16,132 nucleotides of DNA from NCBI GenBank assembly GCA_017420625.1, contig JAFOIR010000412.1, forward strand, positions 1-16,132, written 5' to 3'. The notes beneath the pieces were generated by a model, which saw nothing but the letters and a program-made list of their open reading frames with translations, did not search any database and was not told where the DNA came from. Shown here one piece after another: positions 8,212 to 16,132 of this stretch. Source of the stretch: Bacillota bacterium. GTDB taxonomy: Bacteria > Bacillota_A > Clostridia > Lachnospirales > Bianqueaceae. How positions within the stretch are numbered: position 1 is the stretch's first letter; each line of letters opens with the position of its first letter. A program made the translations under genes and the position numbers.

Positions 8212-9303
8212 ATGGCAGGACTACTTCAATATAAATGTCCATGCTGCGGCGGTGCGATCGAATGGAACAGTACCCTTCAGAAGATGAAATGTCCGTACTG
8301 TGATACCGAATTTGATCTGCAGACACTGCAGGCATATGACCAGGAGCTTGCGACAGATTCTCCGGACAGTATGGAATGGCAGCAGGAACCGGGCTCTGAA
8401 TGGAGTGAAGGTGAAGCCTCCGGCCTTCGGGTCTATGTGTGCAAATCCTGCGGAGGAGAGATCGTTGGTGATGCAAATACTGCAGCCACCAGCTGCCCGT
8501 ACTGCGGAAATCCCGTCATGATGATGGGGAACTTCAGCGGCCATCTGAAGCCGGATTATATTATTCCGTTCAAGCTTGATAAAGAAGCCGCCAAGAAGGC
8601 ACTCAAGAACCACCTGGCGACGAAAAAACTGCTTCCGGCTGTATTCAAGGACGAGAATCATATCGATGAGATCAAAGGCCTGTACGTTCCGTACTGGGTG
8701 TTTGATGCGGATGCCAATGCGAAGATGCGCTATAAGGCGACGAGAGTCCGTACCTGGTCTGATCCGAGATGGGTCTATACCGAAACCAGTTTCTTCCAGG
8801 TCGTTCGAAGCGGATATCTTGGATTTGATCATGTTCCGGTCGACGGATCCTCCAAGCTGGACGATACTCTGATGGAATCCATTGAACCATTCAATTTCCA
8901 GGAAGCCGTTCCTTTCCAGACTGCATTTCTGGCTGGTTATCTGGCCGATAAGTATGATGTGGACAAGGAATCCACGGTGAACCGTGCCAATGAACGAATC
9001 AAACAGTCCACTCAGCAGGCGTTCGATCAGACAGTTCAGGGACAGGGCTATGCCTCTGTTGCGAATGAGTATTCCAGTATTCAGCTGATGAACGGTGTGG
9101 CAAAATATGTGCTGTATCCGGTATGGCTTCTGAATACGACATGGGAAAACAAAAAGTATACATTTGCCATGAACGGACAAACAGGCAAGTTTGTCGGTGA
9201 TCTGCCGATGGACAAGAAACTGTACTGGAAGAAATGGGGACTGACTGCCGGTATTGTGGCAGCCCTTGTATACGGAGCCTCCTGGCTCTTCCAGCTGCTG
9301 TAA
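8212..9303 (+). CDS. Double zinc-ribbon membrane-anchored protein (YdjG-like)
   Basis: A 363-residue homologue of B. subtilis YdjG, usually annotated 'TFIIB-type zinc ribbon-containing protein'. Two N-terminal zinc ribbons are seen: C9/C12 with C27/C30, and C77/C80 with C95/C98, separated by an acidic Gln/Glu/Ser linker. The central domain carries family-typical segments (GHLKPDYIIPFKLDK, LYVPYWVFDA, FQTAFLAGYLADKYD, FAMNGQTGKFVGDLP). A single hydrophobic helix at about 343-361 ends the protein, so it is probably tail-anchored with the zinc ribbons in the cytoplasm. In B. subtilis YdjG together with YdjH forms the membrane partner of the PspA system; no enzymatic activity is known. TAAGGAGA (8195-8202) lies 9 nt before the ATG. 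The downstream YdjH-like gene follows after 13 nt. Confidence 0.88.
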   Translation: MAGLLQYKCPCCGGAIEWNSTLQKMKCPYCDTEFDLQTLQAYDQELATDSPDSMEWQQEPGSEWSEGEASGLRVYVCKSCGGEIVGDANTAATSCPYCGNPVMMMGNFSGHLKPDYIIPFKLDKEAAKKALKNHLATKKLLPAVFKDENHIDEIKGLYVPYWVFDADANAKMRYKATRVRTWSDPRWVYTETSFFQVVRSGYLGFDHVPVDGSSKLDDTLMESIEPFNFQEAVPFQTAFLAGYLADKYDVDKESTVNRANERIKQSTQQAFDQTVQGQGYASVANEYSSIQLMNGVAKYVLYPVWLLNTTWENKKYTFAMNGQTGKFVGDLPMDKKLYWKKWGLTAGIVAALVYGASWLFQLL

Positions 9304-9316
9304 GGAGGGATGAAAA

Positions 9317-10117
9317 ATGAAAAGATTAAATGTTCGTTCTATCCTTGCACTGCTGGTAGCCCTGATCTTAAGTGTTTCGATCATTGGTGCGGTGAGTTCC
9401 TCTGCCGCATCGGTATTTGTCGTTGACAAAGCCGGTGTTCTGACGCAGGAGCAGCTCAGTGATCTGAACAGTCAGCTGAAGACGTACAGTGACAACAATC
9501 AGTGCGATATCGTATTTGTTCTGCTTCAGTCTTTAAATGGCGTTACCTCAACGGACGCAGCGGATACCTATTTCGATGAAAATGTAGGCTATGGTTCTAC
9601 AAACAACGGAATTGTTCTCCTGTTTGCGATCGATGAAAGTGAATACGCTTTTTCGACTGCCGGATATGCATACAGTGTATTTTCTGACTATGAGTGCGAA
9701 GAGCTGATCGGTCAGGTCGCGCCTTTCTTAAGGAGCGGTGATTACGCTGGCGCAATTGCCAAGTTTGGTGCCGGTGCAGATTATTATCTGCAAAGTGCAA
9801 ATCAACCGGTTCAGCCGGTAGAGAAGAAGCATAATCCCATCTGGGCACCTATCGCCGCCGTCGTTGGTGCGATTGCCGGATGGATCGGTACCGGCGGCCA
9901 GAAAGCAGCCTTGACTTCCGTCCATCAACAGCAGGGTGCCAGAAATTATGTGCGGCAGAACAGCCTGCAGCTGGTTGACGCCAGAGAACAGTATCTGTAT
10001 TCTCAGGTAACCAGAACACCCAGACAGCAGCCACAGGATCCCAATCGTCCGACAACGACCCGTCCTTCCGGCGGAGGCGGCGGAGGAGTTCATGGCGGCA
10101 CTTCTGGTAAGATCTAA
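9317..10117 (+). CDS. TPM-domain membrane protein with signal peptide (YdjH-like)
   Basis: A 266-residue homologue of B. subtilis YdjH and of the YgcG/TPM family. An N-terminal signal sequence is clear: K2/R3, a hydrophobic core at 9-25, and a likely cleavage near SSAAS at about 28-32. The TPM domain runs about 33-158 (VVDKAGVLTQEQ; CDIVFVLLQSLNG; NNGIVLLFAIDE; DYAGAIAKF). A transmembrane helix (about 174-192) follows, then a polar tail rich in Q, R, P and T that ends in a poly-Gly run with His. The TPM domain should lie outside the membrane and the tail inside, next to the YdjG-like partner. The very strong AAGGAGGG (9302-9309) overlaps the previous stop codon and is 7 nt from the ATG. Together the trio suggests an envelope-integrity complex; biochemical function is unknown. 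Confidence 0.87.
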   Translation: MKRLNVRSILALLVALILSVSIIGAVSSSAASVFVVDKAGVLTQEQLSDLNSQLKTYSDNNQCDIVFVLLQSLNGVTSTDAADTYFDENVGYGSTNNGIVLLFAIDESEYAFSTAGYAYSVFSDYECEELIGQVAPFLRSGDYAGAIAKFGAGADYYLQSANQPVQPVEKKHNPIWAPIAAVVGAIAGWIGTGGQKAALTSVHQQQGARNYVRQNSLQLVDAREQYLYSQVTRTPRQQPQDPNRPTTTRPSGGGGGGVHGGTSGKI

Positions 10118-10133
10118 TGATTTAGACTGAAAG

Positions 10134-10268
10134 CACACAAAAGTTTTCTTGAGAAAGCGTAAAGAACCCAGGGCAGTTTTTATCCCGACTTTTGAGGCTT
10201 GGCCTCAACCCGGAGGGATAAAAACTTCGTCCTGGGTTCTTAGCGTTATTCGTCAATTTTTTTGTGTG
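10134..10268. repeat. Nested inverted repeat filling the intergenic space of convergent genes
   Basis: Four stems nest inside one another: 10134-10142 with 10260-10268 (CACACAAAA), 10162-10172 with 10231-10241 (AAGAACCCAGG), 10176-10186 with 10215-10225 (GTTTTTATCCC), and 10192-10198 with 10202-10208 (TTGAGGC). The region lies between the YdjH-like gene and glyA. The plus transcript runs into TTTTCTTATTTG after the outermost stem, so it may end transcription of the YdjI-G-H operon and perhaps, in reverse, glyA. The inner 81 bp also looks like a small palindromic element. Confidence 0.8.
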
Positions 10269-10273
10269 TTTTC

Positions 10274-11536
10274 TTATTTGTACAGCGGATATCTCTCCAG
10301 CAGACCTTTGATGATCTCTCGGTTTTCTTCGATGATCCTGGCAAAGGTTTCTTTGTCGTCTGCGTTTGCGGAAAGGACTCTGTCGATGACATCAGCGATA
10401 ATATTCATATCTGCTTCTTTCATGCCGCGGGTCGTAACGGCCGGCGTTCCCAGCCGAATACCGGAAGTGACCGTAGGTTTTTCCGGATCGAAGGGGATCG
10501 CATTCTTGTTGCAGGTAATGAAAACTCTCTCCAGACGTTTCTCGGCTCGTTTGCCGGTAATTCCTTTGGGTCGAAGATCTACCAGCATGACATGGTTGTC
10601 AGTTCCGCCGGAGACGATGTCAAATCCGCGTTCCTTCAAAGCAGCAGAGAGGGCAGAAGCGTTGCGGACGATCTGTTTCTGATATTTCTTGAATGCAGGA
10701 GAAAGTGCTTCCTTGAAGCAGACAGCCTTGGCTGCGATCACATGGCAGAGAGGACCGCCCTGGATGCCGGGGAAGATCGATTTGTCGATCGCTTTCGCAT
10801 ATTCTTCATTGTTCGTGAGGATCATGCCGCCTCTCGGACCACGCAGGGTCTTGTGGGTAGTCGTAGTCACGACATCGGCGTAGGGCATGGGATTGGGATG
10901 AAGGCCGGCAGCAACCAGACCTGCGATATGGGCCATATCGACCATAAACATCGCACCGACTTCATCAGCAATTTTTCTGAATTCTGCGAAATCGATCGTC
11001 CGTGAATAGGCACTGGCACCTGCAACGATCATCTGAGGCTTGCACTCATGGGCAAGATGACGAACCTCGTCGTAGTCGATACATCCGGTCTCTTTATCGA
11101 CACCATAGCCGACAGCGTTGTAGGAACGGCCGGAGACATTGACGGGAGCACCATGTGTCAGATGTCCGCCGGCAGCAAGGCTCATTCCAAGGATCGTATC
11201 ACCAGGCTTCAAAAAGGCCTGATAGACAGCAAAGTTAGCCTGGGAACCGGAATGCGGCTGTACGTTTGCAAATTTGGCATCGAACAGCTCCTTGGCACGT
11301 TCAATGGCAAGCGTTTCGACCTGATCGACATAGTCGCAGCCACCGTAATAACGTTTGCCGGGATATCCTTCGGCATATTTATTGGTCAAAGCAGATCCCA
11401 TAGCAGCCATCACTGCTTTGGAAACAAAGTTTTCCGAAGCGATCAGCTCCACACGGTCTTCCTGACGCTGCTGTTCTTTTTGAATCAATTCCGCGATCTC
11501 TGGATCGACGTTCACAATTTCCTGAAAATCGAACAT
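10274..11536 (-). CDS. glyA: Serine hydroxymethyltransferase
   Basis: PLP enzyme that converts serine and tetrahydrofolate to glycine and 5,10-methylene-tetrahydrofolate, the main one-carbon source; cytoplasmic. The 420-residue length is standard. Motifs seen: ELIASENF near the N-terminus, [20 protein letters not shown] at 95-101, D200 and H203 in [10 protein letters not shown], and the PLP-binding Lys229 in [14 protein letters not shown]. The start at 11536 was chosen because AGGAGG (11541-11546) lies 4 nt upstream; the frame stays open for 29 more codons upstream but without family similarity. The gene follows the ABC exporter pair on the same strand after 83 nt with no clear terminator between. 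A weak promoter-like pair (TTGCCT at 11589-11594 and TATGAA at 11567-11572, 16-nt spacer) might drive it independently. Confidence 0.96.
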   Translation of the reverse strand: MFDFQEIVNVDPEIAELIQKEQQRQEDRVELIASENFVSKAVMAAMGSALTNKYAEGYPGKRYYGGCDYVDQVETLAIERAKELFDAKFANVQPHSGSQANFAVYQAFLKPGDTILGMSLAAGGHLTHGAPVNVSGRSYNAVGYGVDKETGCIDYDEVRHLAHECKPQMIVAGASAYSRTIDFAEFRKIADEVGAMFMVDMAHIAGLVAAGLHPNPMPYADVVTTTTHKTLRGPRGGMILTNNEEYAKAIDKSIFPGIQGGPLCHVIAAKAVCFKEALSPAFKKYQKQIVRNASALSAALKERGFDIVSGGTDNHVMLVDLRPKGITGKRAEKRLERVFITCNKNAIPFDPEKPTVTSGIRLGTPAVTTRGMKEADMNIIADVIDRVLSANADDKETFARIIEENREIIKGLLERYPLYK

Positions 11537-11619
11537 AATTCCTCCTGTTTGGCGGGATAAAGTATGTTCATAGTTTACCATATCTGACAGGCAAAAACGC
11601 TTGTGAGTTCCTCCAAAAA

Positions 11620-13368
11620 TCAACTCTTGGCAAACTGGCTGTTATACAGATTGGCATAGAAACCGCCTTTGGACAGAAGAGAAGTATGGGTGCCGGTCTC
11701 CACAATATTGCCGTCCCTCATGACGAGAATCACATCGGCGCTGCGAATTGTCGAAAGGCGATGAGCAACTACAAAGCTGGTCCTGCCTTTTGTCAGCGCA
11801 TCAAAGCTTTGCTGAATCTGCATCTCGGTACGAGTATCGATTGAACTGGTTGCTTCGTCCAGGATGAGCATGGGGGGAAGTGCCAGCATGACTCTGGCAA
11901 TACAAAGCAGCTGTCTTTGACCCTGACTAAGATCAGAACCGTCATGCAGGATCGTATCATATCCATGGGGCAGACGGCGAATAAAGGAATCCGCATGGGC
12001 TGCTTTGGCAGCAGCGATGATCTCTTCTTCCGTGGCATCCGGTTTTCCCATGGCAATATTTTCCCTGGCAGATGCTTCCTTGATCCAGGTATCCTGCAGG
12101 ACCATCCCGAATCCGCGGCGAAGATTGTCTCTGGTAATATCATAAATACTGGCATCTTCGATCGAAATATCTCCGGCTTTGACATCGTAGAAACGCATCA
12201 GCAGATTGATCAGCGTGGTTTTGCCACAGCCGGTGGGACCTACGATCGCGACCTTCTGACCGGGTTTAACATGCAGGTTAAAATTTTGAATGAGCGGACG
12301 CTCAGGCACGTAGGAAAAGTCGACATGATCGATATCGACTTTTCCGGAAAAATCTTCGATCGTCTTTGCGGGAGAAGGATCGGCTTTCTCACTGTCCAGT
12401 TCGATCAGTTCAAGAAGACGTCCGGCACAGGCAATGGCGTTCTGCAGCTCGGTAACCACACTGCTGATCTCGTTGAACGGTTTGGAGTATTGATTCGCAT
12501 AAGAAAGGACCGCGGAAAGCTGTCCGACTGTGATATGACCGGTCAGAGCCAGATAAGCGCCGAGCGTACCGGAAGCGGCGTAAACGAGAGAATTGACGAA
12601 ACGCGTGACCGGATTGGTCAGAGAACTGAAGAAAACAGCTTTTAAGGAGCTCTTCTGCAGATCATCATTGATCTCATCAAAGTCTGCCTGTACGGATGCT
12701 TCCTGTCCGTATGCCTGTACGACCTTCTGACCAGTGATCATTTCATCGATCAGGGCAGTCTGGCGGCCGCGGATCTCACTTTGCTTTTTGAAATGTTTAT
12801 AGGTATGTTCTGCAATAAACTTGGCGACGAAGAGAGAGACAGGCGTCAGAACTACAACCAATAGTGCTACCTGCCAGCTGATCGAGAACATGAAGACCAG
12901 CGTTCCCAGAATCATCAGGACGCCGGAAAACAACTGTGTGAAACCCATGAGCAGACCATCTGAAAACTGATCAGCATCAGCAATCACCCGACTGACGATA
13001 TCGCCGGAAGGATGAGCATCCAGATAGGAGAGGGGAAGATTTTCGATCTTACGGAAAGCATCGTCCCGAAGACTTTTGACAACACGGAAAGTGACACGAT
13101 TATTGATGATATTCTGCAGCCACTGCAAAAAACCTGTGATCAGAGCTGCGCCGCCCATAATGAGCAGGATCTGAACCAGACCCTTCAGATCAACCTGCCC
13201 TTTGCCGATGATCTTATCGATCGCCTGACCTTGTAAAATAGGAAGGTACAGCGTAAGTGCAACAACAAAAGCTGCAGAAAGGATAGAGATCACGACCAGC
13301 GGCATATGACGATGGACGTATTTCAGTACCTTCTTCATGATCTGTTTTTCATTGCCTGACTTTTTCAT
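11620..13368 (-). CDS. ABC exporter half-transporter, catalytic (canonical) subunit
   Basis: A 582-residue TMD-NBD fusion of the multidrug/lipid exporter class (YheH/LmrD/TM288-like). Six transmembrane helices lie in about 22-310, the nucleotide-binding domain in about 345-578. Walker [10 protein letters not shown] is at 377-385, Walker [10 protein letters not shown] with catalytic Glu505, and the switch His536 in VAHRLS; these are intact. The signature is LSQGQ (480-484) instead of LSGGQ. That deviation is expected in the partner of a heterodimeric exporter, because this signature completes the degenerate site formed by the other subunit. AAAGGAGGG (13378-13386) lies 9 nt before the ATG. Its start overlaps the stop of the upstream exporter gene by 4 nt, indicating translational coupling and equal production. 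Substrate cannot be deduced: drugs, peptides or lipids are all possible. Confidence 0.93.
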   Translation of the reverse strand: MKKSGNEKQIMKKVLKYVHRHMPLVVISILSAAFVVALTLYLPILQGQAIDKIIGKGQVDLKGLVQILLIMGGAALITGFLQWLQNIINNRVTFRVVKSLRDDAFRKIENLPLSYLDAHPSGDIVSRVIADADQFSDGLLMGFTQLFSGVLMILGTLVFMFSISWQVALLVVVLTPVSLFVAKFIAEHTYKHFKKQSEIRGRQTALIDEMITGQKVVQAYGQEASVQADFDEINDDLQKSSLKAVFFSSLTNPVTRFVNSLVYAASGTLGAYLALTGHITVGQLSAVLSYANQYSKPFNEISSVVTELQNAIACAGRLLELIELDSEKADPSPAKTIEDFSGKVDIDHVDFSYVPERPLIQNFNLHVKPGQKVAIVGPTGCGKTTLINLLMRFYDVKAGDISIEDASIYDITRDNLRRGFGMVLQDTWIKEASARENIAMGKPDATEEEIIAAAKAAHADSFIRRLPHGYDTILHDGSDLSQGQRQLLCIARVMLALPPMLILDEATSSIDTRTEMQIQQSFDALTKGRTSFVVAHRLSTIRSADVILVMRDGNIVETGTHTSLLSKGGFYANLYNSQFAKS

Positions 13369-15086
13369 GCTTCTTCACCCTCCTTTCTGGTCTGAGTGTC
13401 ATAGATCTCACGGTAGATATGGCAGGTACGAAGAAGTTCTTCGTGCTTTCCCTTTCCGACCAGATTCCCATGATCGAGTACCAGGATCTGATCCGCATAC
13501 ATGATGGATGAGGCACGCTGGGAAACGATCAGAGTAGTCGGATGATAGGAAAGCTCTTTAACAGCATGGCGAAGAGCGGCATCGGTTGCAAAATCGAGTG
13601 CAGAAGCGGAGTCATCCAGAATCAGAATCTTAGGTTTACGAACAAGCGCCCGGGCAATGGTCAGTCGCTGACGCTGACCGCCGGAGAGATTGCGTCCTCC
13701 CTGTTCGACCGGCGAATCCAGTCCTTCCGGTTTGGATCGGACAAATTCGGCTGCCTGTGCAGATTCAAGCGCTTCCCAGATCTCTTCATCCGAAGCACCG
13801 GGCAGGCCGAAATGCATATTATCACGAATCGTACCGCGAAACAGAAGTGCCTTCTGAAGGACATCAGCAATAGCGCCGCGAACATCGGACAGCTTCAGAT
13901 TCCTGATATCTTTTCCGCCGATTGAGATCTGTCCTTCTGTGACATCATAAAATCTTGGAATAAGGTTCACCAACGTGGATTTTCCGCTGCCGGTACCTCC
14001 GATGATACCGATCGTTTCTCCGGGCTTCGCTGTAAAGGAGATATTGGAAAGAGATTCTTCGCTGGCATCACGATAGGTAAATCCTACCTGATCGAAACGG
14101 ATGGTCGTATCGTTCGGGAAGCCTTCTGTTCCATCCTTCATATCACTTTCTGTCAGCAGAATGGATTCGACACGGCCGGCGCTCGCGAGCGCCTTGGTGA
14201 GGGTAACGATCAAATTGGCCAGTTTCACTAGTTCAACCAGAATTTGCGCCATATAATTCAACAGTGCAATGACCTGGCCCTGGGTAAGAGAACCGATATT
14301 GACGCGAAGTGCACCTTTGTAGATCAGATATGCGGTTGCAAGGTTGATGATGATATAGGTGAGAGGGTTGGTAAGTGCTGAAAACCGACCGACTTTTTCG
14401 GATGCAATTGTCAGAAGATCCGTTTTCTCTTCAAAGCTTTGGCGCTCCTTTTCCTGCAGACGAAAAGCTCGGATCACTCGCACGCCGGTCAGGTTTTCAC
14501 GGGTGGAGGAGACAACACCGTCCAGTTGGGACTGGACTTTCTTATAAAGCGGGATCGTGATCCACATGATCCCGTAGACGATGACCGCAAGTATCGGGAT
14601 CGTGACAGCAAAGATCCAGGCGGATGGCACATCGACCCGAAATGCCATGATCATTGCACCAAACACGATAAAAGGTGAGCGGAGCAACAGACGAAGCCCC
14701 ATGTTGATGCCGGTCTGCGTCTGGTTGATGTCGGACGTAAGACGGGTGATCAGAGTATCGGTGCCGATCTTGTCAGCACTGGAGAAAGAAAGGGTTTGGA
14801 TATGATGGAAGGTATCCTTACGCAGGCCGGCAGCAAAGCCTGTAGCAGCTTTGGCTGCAAACCACTGTGCGATGACAGAAAAGAGAAGACCTGCCAGCGC
14901 AAGACCAAATAATATGAGTCCGATACGCCAGATATAGGGTACATTGTTTCCGTGAATACCAATGTCGACCAGATCTGCCATGCAGAGAGGCACGAAAAGA
15001 TCGACCAGGGCTTCCATACATTTGAGAAGCGGCGCGATCACACATTCTTTTTTGTACGGACGGATATAAACAGAAAGACGCTTCAT
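13365..15086 (-). CDS. ABC exporter half-transporter, subunit with degenerate ATP site
   Basis: A 573-residue TMD-NBD protein (YheI/LmrC/TM287-like). Transmembrane domain about 10-305; nucleotide-binding domain about 330-563. Walker A GGTGSGKST is at 363-371 and the signature LSGGQ at 467-471 is canonical. However, Walker B reads LILDD, so the catalytic Glu is Asp492, and the switch His is replaced by Gln523 in IVSQRASS. Both changes are known hallmarks of the non-hydrolysing site in heterodimeric exporters. The start at 15086 was chosen over an ATG 24 nt earlier because AAGGAG (15093-15098) lies 6 nt before it and the protein then begins MKRLSVYIRPY, as in relatives. First gene of the exporter operon, with its own promoter at 15125-15153. 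Confidence 0.92.
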   Translation of the reverse strand: MKRLSVYIRPYKKECVIAPLLKCMEALVDLFVPLCMADLVDIGIHGNNVPYIWRIGLILFGLALAGLLFSVIAQWFAAKAATGFAAGLRKDTFHHIQTLSFSSADKIGTDTLITRLTSDINQTQTGINMGLRLLLRSPFIVFGAMIMAFRVDVPSAWIFAVTIPILAVIVYGIMWITIPLYKKVQSQLDGVVSSTRENLTGVRVIRAFRLQEKERQSFEEKTDLLTIASEKVGRFSALTNPLTYIIINLATAYLIYKGALRVNIGSLTQGQVIALLNYMAQILVELVKLANLIVTLTKALASAGRVESILLTESDMKDGTEGFPNDTTIRFDQVGFTYRDASEESLSNISFTAKPGETIGIIGGTGSGKSTLVNLIPRFYDVTEGQISIGGKDIRNLKLSDVRGAIADVLQKALLFRGTIRDNMHFGLPGASDEEIWEALESAQAAEFVRSKPEGLDSPVEQGGRNLSGGQRQRLTIARALVRKPKILILDDSASALDFATDAALRHAVKELSYHPTTLIVSQRASSIMYADQILVLDHGNLVGKGKHEELLRTCHIYREIYDTQTRKEGEEA

Positions 15087-15092
15087 GTGAAT

Positions 15093-15098
15093 CTCCTT
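15093..15098 (-). promoter_or_regulatory. Ribosome binding site fixing the exporter start at 15086
   Basis: On the minus strand AAGGAG lies 6 nt before the ATG at 15086; the longer reading from 15110 would place this site inside the coding region and has no site of its own. Confidence 0.8.
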
Positions 15099-15124
15099 TT
15101 TTACGTGCATACCAATACCATCTG

Positions 15125-15153
15125 ATTTTACTAAACAGGCGGCTTTTCGTCAA
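15125..15153 (-). promoter_or_regulatory. Promoter of the ABC exporter operon
   Basis: On the minus strand TTGACG (15148-15153) and TAAAAT (15125-15130) are separated by exactly 17 nt. The predicted start near 15118 leaves a leader of about 30 nt that contains the ribosome binding site. No obvious operator-like dyad overlaps it. Confidence 0.75.
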
Positions 15154-15166
15154 TCGAGAATCATAT

Positions 15167-15484
15167 ATGCCAGACGAATTAACCAGAGAAGAATTGTTAA
15201 AAAAGATCCGTGAGAGTCGGATCATCAATCCGGAGCATCAGACTTTTGTAAACAGTATTAAGGAACTGAGTGAAGAAATGGATCGTCTGATGCAAGTGGA
15301 TGAGAATGGATGGATCATGCTCGGATCCAGAGATAAGGAAAGATTGCTGGAAAAATACATGCAGGCAGGGAGCAGTCTGGAAAAGTTTCTTGAAAAGAAG
15401 AATGAAATGAAGCAAGCCTCCTCTCAGGAAGGTGGAAAGAAAACGACAGAAGAAAAAGAACAGAATCTGCAAAACGGATTGTAA
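15167..15484 (+). CDS. Small hydrophilic helical protein of unknown function
   Basis: A 105-residue, Glu/Lys-rich protein predicted to be mostly alpha-helical, without a signal peptide, membrane helix or cysteines. The front part (about 5-80) looks like a folded helical unit (ELTREELLKKIRESRIINPE; VNSIKELSEEMDRLMQ; DKERLLEKYMQAG), and the last 25 residues are a polar, likely disordered tail. I do not recognise a family. The normal composition and the run of regular amphipathic segments support real coding; no strong ribosome binding site precedes the ATG, so the start or expression level is uncertain. It is divergent from the ABC exporter operon, its start lying only 14 nt from that operon's -35 box, and it is followed 90 nt later by a membrane protein gene with its own promoter. 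Confidence 0.65.
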   Translation: MPDELTREELLKKIRESRIINPEHQTFVNSIKELSEEMDRLMQVDENGWIMLGSRDKERLLEKYMQAGSSLEKFLEKKNEMKQASSQEGGKKTTEEKEQNLQNGL

Positions 15485-15505
15485 AAAAGGATTTTGGATT
15501 ATGTC

Positions 15506-15534
15506 TTTTATTCCGATAGTGATTCTGTTATAAT
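15506..15534 (+). promoter_or_regulatory. Promoter of the Gate-domain membrane protein gene
   Basis: A perfect TATAAT (15529-15534) preceded by TG in the extended -10 position, with a weak -35 such as TTTTAT (15506-15511) at 17 nt. Transcription would start near 15541, about 34 nt before the ATG at 15575. Confidence 0.7.
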
Positions 15535-15574
15535 ACCGGATGTCAGAATCTTACAACTATTTGGAGATAGCGTC

Positions 15575-16132
15575 ATGCGGGAACCAATCAAAATCAAGGG
15601 AATATCTTATACAAAAGAACTGGGAGTAGAAACATTTCTGTTCCCAGTCATTTTTATCGGTATTTTTATTCTGTTCGCCAGTCAGATGGGATTGGCCAAT
15701 GCACTCAATACGATGATGAATACTGCCTATCGACTACTGATCGATACGGTACTTTATATTACCGCGATCTGTGTGCTGATGGGAGCAATCTCAGCCCTTC
15801 TTTCAGAATTTGGATTTGTTTCCCTGGTAAACCGACTGCTGCAGCCGCTGATGAAGCCGATCTTCGGACTTCCCGGTGCGGCCGCACTTGGCGTCGTTTC
15901 AACCTTTCTTTCTGACAATCCGGCTATCCTGGCACTCACAGAAGATAAGAATTTCAAACATTTCTTCAAGAACTATCAGTTCCCGGCACTGACGAATCTG
16001 GGAACAGCCTATGGCATGGGACTGATCGTCTGCACCTACATGTACAGCCTTTCCCCCACAATGGGAGTAGGACTTGGAATGCCAGTGTTCGTGGGACTTG
16101 CCGGTGCTCTTTGCGGGAGCATCGTCAGCACC
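15575..16132 (+). CDS. Gate-domain (nucleoside-recognition-like) membrane protein, CD0519/CD1768-type, 3' partial
   Basis: The first 186 codons are present and the frame is open to the window end. The protein begins with a short polar segment and then several hydrophobic helices (about 19-37, 52-78, 98-118, 140-158, 166-186). The segment LLQPLMKPIFGLPGAAALG followed by FLSDNPAI is typical of the Gate domain shared with spore maturation proteins SpmA/SpmB and nucleoside transporters, and the overall pattern fits the CD0519/CD1768 family described in Clostridioides difficile. Transport or channel function is plausible but unproven, and substrate is unknown. A TTGGAG ribosome site (15561-15566) lies 8 nt before the ATG. 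No sporulation gene is visible nearby, so a role in spore formation should not be assumed. Confidence 0.75.
   Translation, partial: MREPIKIKGISYTKELGVETFLFPVIFIGIFILFASQMGLANALNTMMNTAYRLLIDTVLYITAICVLMGAISALLSEFGFVSLVNRLLQPLMKPIFGLPGAAALGVVSTFLSDNPAILALTEDKNFKHFFKNYQFPALTNLGTAYGMGLIVCTYMYSLSPTMGVGLGMPVFVGLAGALCGSIVST

Noticed and set aside
8221..9429. A 402-codon minus-strand frame opposite the YdjG-like gene and the start of the YdjH-like gene
   Set aside because: Antisense to two well-supported genes, with no domain or translation signal; a codon-bias shadow.
10161..10241. The palindromic core as a riboswitch for glyA
   Set aside because: It lies downstream of the glyA stop codon, not in its leader, and its simple mirror symmetry lacks the tandem architecture of a glycine riboswitch.
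10262..11005. A 247-codon plus-strand frame opposite glyA
   Set aside because: Antisense to a complete serine hydroxymethyltransferase, without motif or ribosome site.
11537..11623. 29-residue N-terminal extension of glyA
   Set aside because: GlyA proteins do not have this extension, and AGGAGG directly precedes the ATG at 11536.

Overview
The window reads as an ordinary chromosomal segment of a low-to-mid-GC Bacillota (Firmicutes), most likely an anaerobic gut member of the Clostridia or Erysipelotrichia. Support: strong GGAGG-type ribosome binding sites before most genes, sigma-A-like promoters with 17-18 nt spacers, plant-glycan hydrolases, a YdjG/H/I-type envelope cluster as in Bacillus, and a CD0519/CD1768-type membrane protein. 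The placement is inference. No rRNA, tRNA, CRISPR, transposase or phage gene is visible, and no gene-free gap exceeds 300 bases.

Layout. (1) 1-4870, plus: the end of a carbohydrate operon, with a sugar phosphate isomerase/epimerase (5' truncated by the window), a GH78 alpha-L-rhamnosidase and a GH43-like glycosidase with a discoidin (F5/8C) module. None of the complete enzymes has a signal peptide, so imported rhamnose- and arabinose/xylose-containing fragments are probably trimmed in the cytoplasm. A bidirectional terminator at 4902-4938 separates this operon from gpmI. (2) 4980-6554, minus: gpmI, cofactor-independent phosphoglycerate mutase, with a clear promoter. (3) 6802-10117, plus: three genes homologous to Bacillus subtilis ydjI, ydjG and ydjH (SPFH plus zinc ribbons; double zinc ribbon plus membrane anchor; secreted TPM domain). 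In Bacillus these work with PspA in envelope stress; here no pspA is adjacent and ydjI comes first. (4) 10118-10273: a nested inverted-repeat region between convergent genes. (5) 10274-15086, minus: a heterodimeric ABC exporter pair overlapping by 4 nt, followed by glyA (serine hydroxymethyltransferase). (6) 15167-16132, plus: a small unknown protein and the start of a Gate-domain membrane protein, cut by the window end.

The most interesting items are the PspA-less YdjI-G-H module with tandemly duplicated zinc ribbons, and the nested palindrome at 10134-10268, whose inner 81 bp is flanked by a 5-bp direct repeat as if a small mobile palindrome had landed in a terminator. The rest is well explained by known families; I see no convincing wholly new system.
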